Assembly (NCBI RefSeq): GCF_012641405.1
Contig: NZ_JABAII010000031.1
Location: forward strand, 1 to 38,169
Origin: Rhizobium sp. P40RR-XXII
Lineage (GTDB): Bacteria; Pseudomonadota; Alphaproteobacteria; Rhizobiales; Rhizobiaceae
DNA: 38,169 nucleotides
Direction of reading: 5' to 3'
A program made the translations under genes and the position numbers. Each line of letters opens with the position of its first letter. Position 1 is the stretch's first letter. Under the pieces are notes generated by a model. The model was not told the DNA's origin and did no database searches. It worked only from the letters and a program-made list of their open reading frames with translations. Below, piece after piece: positions 21,042-28,701 of this stretch.

Positions 21042-22144
21042 CAGGCTGCGGCCTTCTTCTTTGCCTCGTCCCGCTCCCGAATGCCCTCGCGCACCAGCGG
21101 CAGGATGTAGCGTCCGTAGTCGACGGCATCGTTGAAATTGTCATAGCCGCGGATGGAGATCAGGTCGGCGCCGAGATCGATATAGTCGAGGATTGAATCG
21201 GCAATGGTGCGCGGTGATCCGACGAGTGCGGTCGTGGCGCCGGAGGCATTGGTCGCCGTCACCGTCGGATACCACAGGGCCCGATCGTGGACATCGCCGC
21301 GCGCGGCGATATCAAGGAGCCGCTGCGATCCGACATTGGCGGGGCGAGGGGCAGAGGGCGGTGCGCGATGAAGGCCCTTTTCCCGGTTTTCCTTGAGACG
21401 GTCGAGCACCCCGTGGGCCTTCTCCCATGCCAGTTCGTCAGTTTCCGCGACGATCGGGCGGAAGGTCACCCAGATCCGCGGCCGGTCCGTCCTGCCTGCT
21501 TTCGCCGCCTCGGCGTAGATACGCTCGATCTGCTGCTTGGTTTCCGCCAGAGGCTCGCCCCATAGTCCGAAAATGTCGCCCAGTGAACCTCCGATTCGAT
21601 ACGCAGCATCAGAGGAGCCGCCAACCGAAATCGGGATCAGCCCCTGCGTCGGACGAACGGCGCTGCGGAACTGCTTGAACTGGTAATACTTGCCATCGAA
21701 ATCGAAGGGCTCGGTCGAGGTCCATGCAAGGCGCAGGATACGGATATATTCCTCCTGCCGCTCGTAGCGCTGTTCCTTGTTGAGGAAGTCGCCCTCGCGC
21801 GCCTGCTCGTCGTCGCTGCCGCCGGCAATGAAGTGGACGACAACGCGGCCGCCGCTCAACTGGTCAAGCGTGGCAAGCGATTTGGCAGCGACCGTCGGGT
21901 AGACGGTATTGGGCCGCAGCGCCACGATGATCTTGATGTGCTTCGTATGCGCCAGAACGGTGGCGCCAAGGGTAAAGGGGTCAAACGAGGACGACGAGTA
22001 GGGGATCAGCGTGTAGTTGAAGCCGTAGTCGTCAAGGGCGCGCGAGTAGCGCTCGAGATATTGGGGATCGACCGGAGCGTCCGGGATGGGATTGAGGTCG
22101 TTCGAGGCGTTGGGAAAGCTGACGCTGATGAATTCCGCGGACAT
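21041..22144 (-). CDS. FMN-dependent LLM monooxygenase, SsuD-like
   Basis: 367 residues, bacterial-luciferase-like TIM barrel. Landmarks: SRALDDYGFNYTLIPYSS, TLDQLSGGRVVVHFIAGGSDDEQAREGDFL and YERQEEYIRILRLAW, as in alkanesulfonate monooxygenase (SsuD), with a C-terminal Arg-rich helix. It needs reduced FMN from a separate reductase, and none is encoded here. Likely reaction: oxidative cleavage of a C-S bond. It starts a short transcript of its own (140-nt upstream gap with an inverted repeat). Confidence 0.88.
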   Translation of the reverse strand: MSAEFISVSFPNASNDLNPIPDAPVDPQYLERYSRALDDYGFNYTLIPYSSSSFDPFTLGATVLAHTKHIKIIVALRPNTVYPTVAAKSLATLDQLSGGRVVVHFIAGGSDDEQAREGDFLNKEQRYERQEEYIRILRLAWTSTEPFDFDGKYYQFKQFRSAVRPTQGLIPISVGGSSDAAYRIGGSLGDIFGLWGEPLAETKQQIERIYAEAAKAGRTDRPRIWVTFRPIVAETDELAWEKAHGVLDRLKENREKGLHRAPPSAPRPANVGSQRLLDIAARGDVHDRALWYPTVTATNASGATTALVGSPRTIADSILDYIDLGADLISIRGYDNFNDAVDYGRYILPLVREGIRERDEAKKKAAA

Positions 22145-22212
22145 GGGAGCTCCTCTGATTGTCGATGGTGGTCGAAAGTTAGGCGGCAGACAAAGGTTAA
22201 GGAAGACAGGTC

Positions 22213-22239
22213 TTTCTATTTCTACTTAAACTATAGAAA
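22213..22239. promoter_or_regulatory. Inverted repeat upstream of the SsuD-like gene
   Basis: TTTCTAT (22213-22219) and ATAGAAA (22233-22239) form perfect seven-bp arms around a 13-nt AT-rich spacer, about 70 bp before the start codon at 22144. A partial match lies at a similar distance upstream of the binding-protein gene. It is a candidate site for a sulfur regulator of the LysR type. Confidence 0.45.
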
Positions 22240-22285
22240 ATATCTCTAATCGACGTTTGCCGGCGTTCAAATTTCAGTGGTGGTT

Positions 22286-23377
22286 TTACCAATGAGGCGA
22301 CCAACCAAGGCTCGGGGCGATGGTCCCGGCAAGGTCGGTCAGCAGCTGGATATTTTCGGTGAGGCCGAAGGCCGGCGGCAGGAAGAGAACGATCTCGTCG
22401 GCCGCAGCCAGCCCGGGATCGCTGAGTACTGCTTCGATCACCTGGTCCGCTGTGCCGTGGAAGACCGGCGAGATCTGGCTTCCCGGCGGCTGGTTGGTCC
22501 GCGAGCTCGGTTCGAGGGCACCCTTCGGCCGCGATGCGGCGATGCCCTGGGTACGTCGCTCGAGATCATAGGCTGCATATTTCTCGCGAAGCTCCGGCGT
22601 CGTGCCGACCAGGACCGAGGCCGCCACGGCGACAGGCGGCGGCTCGCTTGTCCGCTGCTTTCGCCAGGTTGCCCGGAAAGCCTCGATGCAACGGGCCTGA
22701 TAGCTTCCGAAGCTCTCACCCTCGGCGTGGTCGTGCTGTACGGTTCCGGCGATCAGCCCAATTCCGAGTTCGGCGGCCTGGATCGCTGACCCGAGGCTCG
22801 CGGACCCTTGGCGAATGCGCGAGCGAAGGGTCGGACTGTGCGGCGTCACCCTCAATTGGCTGCCTTCGGCGGCACCCTGGCCGGGTTCTGCGACGGTGTG
22901 AAGAACCTCGCCGGAGATCGCGGACAGAAAACGCGCCTGACGGCGCTTGGCTTCCGTCCGGGCATCGGCTTCGACCGTGCCGAAGACGGCATCGAAGGCT
23001 GCGTTAGCGCCGGTCGAGATCGCCAGTTCCAATCTGCCGCCAATCAGGAGGTCGGTCGTCGCCGCGGCTTCCGCCAATAGGATGGGATCCTGATAGCGCA
23101 TCGGAATGACGGCCGAGCCCAGCACGATATGGCTGGTATGCTGGCCCGCTGCGGCAAAGAAGGGCAGCGGCGAGGATAGATAGTGGTCGAAATGCCGCTG
23201 ATAGGCCCAGCCTGACTGGTAGCCCAGACGTTCGGCCGCCTTGAAAAGCTCAATGCCCTCCCGCAAGCCGTGGGCGGGGCCGGTCTCATCGTTGAACGAG
23301 ACGCGCGTGTTGAACCCGAGCCGTTTCTTCGGACGGAATGACGCGGACGGTGTCGGGGCGGAAGCGATGACGGTCAT
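22286..23377 (-). CDS. LLM class flavin-dependent oxidoreductase
   Basis: 363 residues of the luciferase-like superfamily: RLGFNTRVSFND, GIELFKAAERLGYQSGWAYQRHFDHYLSS, GSAVIPMRYQDPILLAEAAATTD and GRLELAISTGAN. This group oxidises small organic substrates with FMNH2 and oxygen. It overlaps the ATPase gene by four nt (ATGA), so it belongs to the transport operon. It is clearly different from the SsuD-like neighbour and probably does a separate step on the same imported compound. Confidence 0.85.
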   Translation of the reverse strand: MTVIASAPTPSASFRPKKRLGFNTRVSFNDETGPAHGLREGIELFKAAERLGYQSGWAYQRHFDHYLSSPLPFFAAAGQHTSHIVLGSAVIPMRYQDPILLAEAAATTDLLIGGRLELAISTGANAAFDAVFGTVEADARTEAKRRQARFLSAISGEVLHTVAEPGQGAAEGSQLRVTPHSPTLRSRIRQGSASLGSAIQAAELGIGLIAGTVQHDHAEGESFGSYQARCIEAFRATWRKQRTSEPPPVAVAASVLVGTTPELREKYAAYDLERRTQGIAASRPKGALEPSSRTNQPPGSQISPVFHGTADQVIEAVLSDPGLAAADEIVLFLPPAFGLTENIQLLTDLAGTIAPSLGWSPHW

Positions 23378-25077
23378 GCGATCTTTTCCTCATTGAAGAC
23401 CTGCCGCTGCTGCAGGGGCTGGGTGCGCGCAAAACGCGCGGCACCTGATGGGATCGATTCCAGCAGCGCGCGGGTGTAGGGCTGGCGGGGCGTGTCGAAG
23501 ATCTCTCCGACTGTGCCGTGCTCGACGATGCGTCCGCGCTGCATGACCGAGACCGTGTGGGCAAGCTGGCGTACAAGCGCCAGATCATGCGACACGAAGA
23601 TGTAGGTGAGGCCAAGCTTGACCTGCAGAGACAGCAGCACTTCGACGATATCGGCCTGAACGCTGACGTCGAGCGCCGAGGTGGGCTCGTCAAGCACGAT
23701 CACATCAGGTTTCAGGACAAGCGACCGGGCGATGGCAACGCGCTGGCGCTGGCCGCCAGACAAGGCGGCGGGCTTGCGGGACAAGAGATGCTCCCCCAGC
23801 CCGACATCTGCGAACGCCTTGCGCACCGCGAGTGCCCGCTCCCGATGTGCCCCGATCTTGAAGCGCTCCAGCGGCTCGCGCACAATTTTCTCGACGTTCC
23901 AGGTCGGATCAAGAGACGTGAAGGGGTTCTGGTAGACGAGCTGCAGGTGCCGCCAGACGGAGCGCAACTGCTGGGGTGACCGACCGTTGACCTGCTCGCC
24001 GCCGACAGTGATCCTCCCGGTATCGGGTTGTTCCAGCCCAAGCAGAAGCCGGATCGCCGTCGTCTTTCCGGATCCGGATTCCCCGACCAGCGCATGCGTC
24101 GTTCCCGCCTGCACGTTGAACGAGACCTCGTTGACGGCGGTCAGAACCTTGCCGTCGACGGCAAAGTTCTTCGTTACGCCGCTGACCTCGATCTTCGGGG
24201 TCCTTTCGCGCCTGGCGGCGAGGTGCCGGAAACCGGGCTCTCGCAACGGCCCGTACCGGTCCGGGTTGAGAGCCGGCACATCGCCATGGAGCTTTCTGGC
24301 ATAGGACGAGGAAGGGGCGGAGAATACCGTAGCGGTACTGCCGGCTTCCTGGATGGCGCCGTCCTTGAGCACCACAATGGAATCCGCGCGCTCGGCTGCG
24401 ATCGCCAGGTCATGGGTAATCAGGAGAAGGCTGATCTGCAGCTCCTCCCGCAGCTTCGATAAAAGGTCGAGAATGCGCTTCTGGATCGTCACATCGAGCG
24501 CGGAGGTCGGCTCGTCTGCGACCAGCAGCGAGGGTCGCGGCAGAACGGCGAGACCGATCAGCACGCGCTGGAGCATGCCGCCGGAAAGCTGATGAGGGTA
24601 GGAGTCATAGACGCGCTGCGGATTGTCGAGCCCGACCTGCGCGAATGTCTCCAGAACAAGTGCCTTGCGAAGCGCCTTGTCGGGCTCATCCAGCAGTGCG
24701 GCAGCTTCCATCGCCTGGGCGCCGATGGTGCGAACCGGGTTCAGAGAGTTGCCCGGATCCTGCGGCACGAAGCCGATCCTGCGTCCCCTGAACGGACGGA
24801 AGCGACGCTCCGGAAGCCCCAGAAGCTCCTGGCCATCGAATTCGACGCGGCCCGTGGCCTGTCCCGTTCCGGGAAGCAGCCGCAGGACGGCACGGGCGAT
24901 CGTCGATTTGCCCGATCCGGATTCGCCGATCAGCGCGAGGCTTTTGCCGCGTCCAAGCTCGAAGCCGACATTGGTCACGACCCTGCGGGTGCCGTAGGCG
25001 ACCGACAATCCTTCAGTGCGCAGCAACGGGGACGATGGACGATTCAAAAACGTTGTCAGTCTGTCTTGCGGAGCCAT
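23374..25077 (-). CDS. Fused double ATP-binding subunit of a Dpp/Opp-type ABC importer
   Basis: 567 residues from ATG 25077, which overlaps the permease gene by 22 nt. It joins a DppD-like and a DppF-like ATPase in one chain. Each half has Walker A (GESGSGKST and GESGSGKTT), a signature (LSGGM and LSGGQRQR) and Walker B with DEPTSALD. A short linker near residues 255-300 connects them. The protein powers uptake through the two permeases encoded upstream. Fusions of this kind are common in the peptide/nickel/glutathione family. Much longer open frames upstream are overlap with the permease. Confidence 0.93.
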   Translation of the reverse strand: MAPQDRLTTFLNRPSSPLLRTEGLSVAYGTRRVVTNVGFELGRGKSLALIGESGSGKSTIARAVLRLLPGTGQATGRVEFDGQELLGLPERRFRPFRGRRIGFVPQDPGNSLNPVRTIGAQAMEAAALLDEPDKALRKALVLETFAQVGLDNPQRVYDSYPHQLSGGMLQRVLIGLAVLPRPSLLVADEPTSALDVTIQKRILDLLSKLREELQISLLLITHDLAIAAERADSIVVLKDGAIQEAGSTATVFSAPSSSYARKLHGDVPALNPDRYGPLREPGFRHLAARRERTPKIEVSGVTKNFAVDGKVLTAVNEVSFNVQAGTTHALVGESGSGKTTAIRLLLGLEQPDTGRITVGGEQVNGRSPQQLRSVWRHLQLVYQNPFTSLDPTWNVEKIVREPLERFKIGAHRERALAVRKAFADVGLGEHLLSRKPAALSGGQRQRVAIARSLVLKPDVIVLDEPTSALDVSVQADIVEVLLSLQVKLGLTYIFVSHDLALVRQLAHTVSVMQRGRIVEHGTVGEIFDTPRQPYTRALLESIPSGAARFARTQPLQQRQVFNEEKIA

Positions 25078-25904
25078 CGGCTGATCCTGTTTACAGAGAG
25101 AACGGTTGCGATCGTAACGAGGGCAGGGGCGTAAACCAGCCAGGGCCATTTGAGGTAATCCTTGCCGATCGAGATCAGCAGGCCCCAATCGGAAGCAGGT
25201 GGCGGGTCGCCGTAGCCAAGGAAGGCAAGGCTGGCGATTACCAGGATGGAGTCGCCGAACTGCAAGACCGCAAGTGGCAGCACCGATCGCGATGCGTTTG
25301 GAAGCACGTGGCGCCACAGAATGTGCCAGGGGGAGCCACCGAGAAGGAAGGACGATTCGACGAACGTTGCCTGCCTCGTCTTGATGACTTCGGAGCGCAT
25401 CACCCGGGCAAAAAGAGCGACGGCCGAGACGCCCGTCGCGATTGCCGCGTTCGTCGTGTCGAAACCGATTGCGGTCACGACGATCACCGCCAGCAGGAAT
25501 TTGGGGATGGCCAGCAAAACGTCGACGAGGCGGGCAAAGACCGTGTCCACCCAGCCGCCGAAGAAGCCGGCCAGCAGTCCGATAGTTCCGCCGGCGACAA
25601 CGCCGATCACGACCGCAATCAGTGCGCTGGCTACCGATGAGGCTGTGCCATAGACGACGCGGGCATAGAGGTCGCGGCCGAGGTGATCGGTGCCGAACCA
25701 GTGCGCTGCACTTGGGCCGAGCAGCTTCTGGGCGGGAGTGCCGTTCACCGGATCGTAGCCGGTGAACAGACCAGGCGCCAAGGACCATGCGATCGCCAGA
25801 GCGACGACCAGGAAGGAGAGGATTACGACAGGCGGCACACGCAGGCCCGTCAGACGGCCGACCCGCGTCGTACGTGGGGTGGAAGAAATGGAGGCGAGTG
25901 TCAT
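25056..25904 (-). CDS. ABC transporter permease, DppC-like
   Basis: 282 residues with about six membrane helices, the N-terminal OppC-like segment (GYDPVNGTPAQKLLGPSAAHWFGTDHLGRDLYARV) and the EAA-type loop near FLLGGSPWHILWRHVLPNAS. It forms half of the inner-membrane channel of the importer. Its ATG overlaps the DppB-like stop by four nt. The substrate cannot be read from the sequence; context points to an organosulfur compound. Confidence 0.92.
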   Translation of the reverse strand: MTLASISSTPRTTRVGRLTGLRVPPVVILSFLVVALAIAWSLAPGLFTGYDPVNGTPAQKLLGPSAAHWFGTDHLGRDLYARVVYGTASSVASALIAVVIGVVAGGTIGLLAGFFGGWVDTVFARLVDVLLAIPKFLLAVIVVTAIGFDTTNAAIATGVSAVALFARVMRSEVIKTRQATFVESSFLLGGSPWHILWRHVLPNASRSVLPLAVLQFGDSILVIASLAFLGYGDPPPASDWGLLISIGKDYLKWPWLVYAPALVTIATVLSVNRISRWLRKTD

Positions 25905-26911
25905 GGGGTCACCGCCTTGGAGATGGGGAGAGAGCTGTCGTCAGCGGTTGTCGGGCGACGCTGCTGCGTGCCGAGGAGTTTTACGCGGGGATCGAGCAGC
26001 GGGTAGGTGAGGTCGGCAATCAGGTTGACGACGACAAACACCACCGCGGCGAGCGAAACGACGGCCTGTAGAACCGGCAGGTCCTGAGTGCTGACCGACC
26101 GCTGGACCAGACTGCCAAGCCCGTTTCGGCCAAACACCGTCTCGGTGATCAGCGACCCGCCGAGCAATTCGCCTATCGTCAGTGCGACGACGGTGATGAC
26201 GGGCAGTGAGGACGGCTTCAGCAGGTGCATGACGAAGAGTCGCATGTGACCAAGCCCGCGTCCGCGCGCGACTGCGGCGTAGTCTTGGCCGGATTCATGG
26301 TCGAGATTGGCAATCAGGACTTCGGCAATCTGCGCGGAGATCGGAATGCCGAGGGCGATCGCTGCGAAAAGCGTCGCCCAGAAGCTGTTGGGCTCGATGA
26401 CGCGAAAGATGCCGAGCTGGAAACCGAAGAGGTGGATCAGCACCAGGCCGATCACGAAGTTCGGCACCGAGAGGAACAGCGAGGGAAAGCCGCGCAGCAG
26501 ACCCTGTCCGAACCGCCGGGGCAGAAATTGTGTGCCGTAGGCGATGATCGCTGCCAGGAAGAGTGCAACAGCAAGGCCCGCCGAGGCAAGCACCAACGTC
26601 GATGGCAGAACCTCGGCGATCAGCGTCGCTACCGGCCTGTTGGTCCGCATCGACAGACCGAGATCGCCGGTCACGAAGCCGGAAAAGGCGTTCCAAAGCT
26701 GCACGGGGATCGGTTGGTCCAGCCCCTGCGCTGCGATAATCTCCTTGATCTCATCCGGGGTGAAGCCGTTCTGCGGGTTGTTCAGGACATTGGTGATCGG
26801 ATCGCCGGGCAGGATGCTGACGACGACAAAGGTGAAGACATAAGACAGCAGGATCACCACGATCGCCTGCAGCAGCCGCTTTCCGGCATAGTTGAAATAG
26901 GCTTTGCTCAT
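25901..26911 (-). CDS. ABC transporter permease, DppB-like
   Basis: About 336 residues with six membrane helices. Typical start (KRLLQAIVVILLSYVFTFVVVSILPGDP), LGLSMRTNRPV, and the EAA loop near YAAVARGRGLGHMRLFVMHLLKPS. ATG 26911 is taken because GGAGGTG lies about seven nt upstream; GTG 26920 and ATG 26917 would overlap that site. It pairs with the DppC-like subunit. The binding-protein gene ends 33 nt upstream. Confidence 0.92.
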   Translation of the reverse strand: MSKAYFNYAGKRLLQAIVVILLSYVFTFVVVSILPGDPITNVLNNPQNGFTPDEIKEIIAAQGLDQPIPVQLWNAFSGFVTGDLGLSMRTNRPVATLIAEVLPSTLVLASAGLAVALFLAAIIAYGTQFLPRRFGQGLLRGFPSLFLSVPNFVIGLVLIHLFGFQLGIFRVIEPNSFWATLFAAIALGIPISAQIAEVLIANLDHESGQDYAAVARGRGLGHMRLFVMHLLKPSSLPVITVVALTIGELLGGSLITETVFGRNGLGSLVQRSVSTQDLPVLQAVVSLAAVVFVVVNLIADLTYPLLDPRVKLLGTQQRRPTTADDSSLPISKAVTP

Positions 26912-26944
26912 GCCCATCACCTCCGTGTCTGTTGAATGGCCGGG

Positions 26945-28597
26945 CTATTCGCTCTTCGTCGCGGTGTAGTAATTGGCATAGGCGACGCCGTTGTAGACCT
27001 CGCCCTTGAGCTTCGGCGACTGCACGTAGATGCGCTGGACGATCTGCGTTCGCGGAATGAAATAGCCCAGGTCGAGGACGTATTTCTGCAGCTCGTCGAG
27101 AAGCGGCTTGCGAGCCTCGATGGAGCCGGCGCCAGCGATCTTGTCGCGCAGATCGTTGAGGGTCTTGTCGCTCTCGTCGAGCGCAAACCAGTTCTCGCCA
27201 TTGTTGGCGTTGGTCAGAATGCCGGCGACGGTGCCTGCGTCGATGAAGGAGCGTGTCACCTCATATGCCGGCACTCCCGCGCCGCCATACTTGACCTTCT
27301 GGCCGAAGGTGACGACGTCATAGGCGCGGATATCGACCTTCCAGCCGATCTTGCCGAGCTGCTGCGAAATCAGTTCGTCGATCGATTTCGATGTCGCGAG
27401 GTAGGGGTTCGAGTTCAGCGTCAGTAACAGCGGCTTGCCATCCTTGACGCGGATGCCGTTCGCTCCCTTCTTCCATCCTGCCTCGTCGAGAAGCTTCTCC
27501 GCCTTTTCAGGATTGTAGGCGAGGAGCGCGCTCTGATCGGTCGCACCCGGAACGTTGCTCTGAATGAAGGACGTTGCGAGCTTCCAGTCGGGCGTATAGA
27601 CGGTGTCGATGATTTCCTGGCGATTGATGCCTGCCTGAAGCGCTTGGCGAACCTTCACGTCGTCATATGGGGCAAGTTTGGTGTTGATCGCCCAGCCGTT
27701 GACGAAGCCGAGATAGCGGGGCGTGGCGACCGTGAGGCCCTCCGACTTGAGGGACTCGAGTTCCTGAGGCGATGCGTTGTAGGCGACATCGGCCTGGCCG
27801 GACTGCACTGCCGCAACTCGCAGCGACGGTTCCGACACGAGCTTGTAGGTGATCGTATCGAGATGGGCGGGACCGGTCTGGCCCACCGCTGCCGGCCCCC
27901 AGTTGTAATCCTTGCGCTTGGCAAGCTTGACATAGTCGCCTTCCTTCCAGGACTCGACGACATAAGGGCCGCTGCCGGAGGTCTTGCCCAAGTCCGCCTG
28001 GGCGCTTGCCGGCGAGGCGATGGTCTTCGGCGAAATGAGGATCGAGCCGTGGTAGCCGAGCGTCGGAATGAAGCCGAGGGTCGGCTTCTTGAAGAAGACC
28101 TTCACGGTTGTCGCATCGACGGCTTCGGCGTGATCATAGGTCTTGGGGAATAGGCCGATCGGATTGATGCCCTCGCTCTTACGCCCGGCATACCAGATGT
28201 CGAGATTTGCGACGACGGCTGCCGCATCGAGCGGGCTGCCATCGGAGAAGGTCACACCGGTCTTGAGATGCAGGGTGAATTCGGTCGCATTGTCGTTCTG
28301 CTCCCAGCGCTCGGCGATCCACGGGCTGACCTTGCCGTCGGCATCGACATAGAGAAGCTTGTCGGTCACATGGCCCCAGATATGGCCCTGAAAGCTGGAG
28401 ATCGCGCTGTTGTTGGGGATCCAGGTGTCCCCGAGGGAGTCGATCAGAAAGACGATGTCTCCGCCATCATGCGCTCCGTCTTCAGCCAATGCCGGGGTTA
28501 CGTTCGCTGTTGCGACCAGAGCGGCAAATGCCAGCGCAGAGGTGACGGTCAGCAGACGACGCCTGGAAAGATGAGGGCGGAAAGAACGGTCGTTCAT
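26945..28597 (-). CDS. Family-5 substrate-binding protein of the ABC importer
   Basis: 550 residues. A twin-arginine-like leader (SRRRLLTVTSALAFAALV) ends near PALAED. The mature protein shows the SBP family-5 pattern: ERWEQNDNATEFTLHLKTGVTFSDGSPLDAAAVVANLD, then SGSGPYVVESW and VRQALQAGINRQEIIDTVY. It captures the ligand in the periplasm. Members carry peptides, nickel, glutathione or other small molecules. It is the first gene of the transport operon, and its upstream region shares a motif with that of the SsuD-like gene. Confidence 0.93.
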   Translation of the reverse strand: MNDRSFRPHLSRRRLLTVTSALAFAALVATANVTPALAEDGAHDGGDIVFLIDSLGDTWIPNNSAISSFQGHIWGHVTDKLLYVDADGKVSPWIAERWEQNDNATEFTLHLKTGVTFSDGSPLDAAAVVANLDIWYAGRKSEGINPIGLFPKTYDHAEAVDATTVKVFFKKPTLGFIPTLGYHGSILISPKTIASPASAQADLGKTSGSGPYVVESWKEGDYVKLAKRKDYNWGPAAVGQTGPAHLDTITYKLVSEPSLRVAAVQSGQADVAYNASPQELESLKSEGLTVATPRYLGFVNGWAINTKLAPYDDVKVRQALQAGINRQEIIDTVYTPDWKLATSFIQSNVPGATDQSALLAYNPEKAEKLLDEAGWKKGANGIRVKDGKPLLLTLNSNPYLATSKSIDELISQQLGKIGWKVDIRAYDVVTFGQKVKYGGAGVPAYEVTRSFIDAGTVAGILTNANNGENWFALDESDKTLNDLRDKIAGAGSIEARKPLLDELQKYVLDLGYFIPRTQIVQRIYVQSPKLKGEVYNGVAYANYYTATKSE

Positions 28598-28682
28598 AAA
28601 GCGGTCCTGTTGGGTTGCCGAGGCTGATTACGAACAGGAGCCTATGTGAGCGGATCGATTTCGAGAAAGACTTGTTGTTCTT

Positions 28683-28701
28683 TTTCTATCAAATTTGTAG
28701 A
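28683..28701. promoter_or_regulatory. AT-rich motif upstream of the binding-protein gene
   Basis: TTTCTAT (28683-28689) followed by CAAATTTGTAGA gives TCTA...TAGA dyad symmetry. It lies about 86 bp before the start codon at 28597. Together with nearby AAGACTTGT it resembles the region before the SsuD-like gene (AAGACAGGT then TTTCTAT). It is a candidate shared control site. Confidence 0.35.

Noticed and set aside
19965..21110. 381-codon plus-strand open frame
   Set aside because: Antisense to the acyl-CoA dehydrogenase family gene; no recognisable domain.
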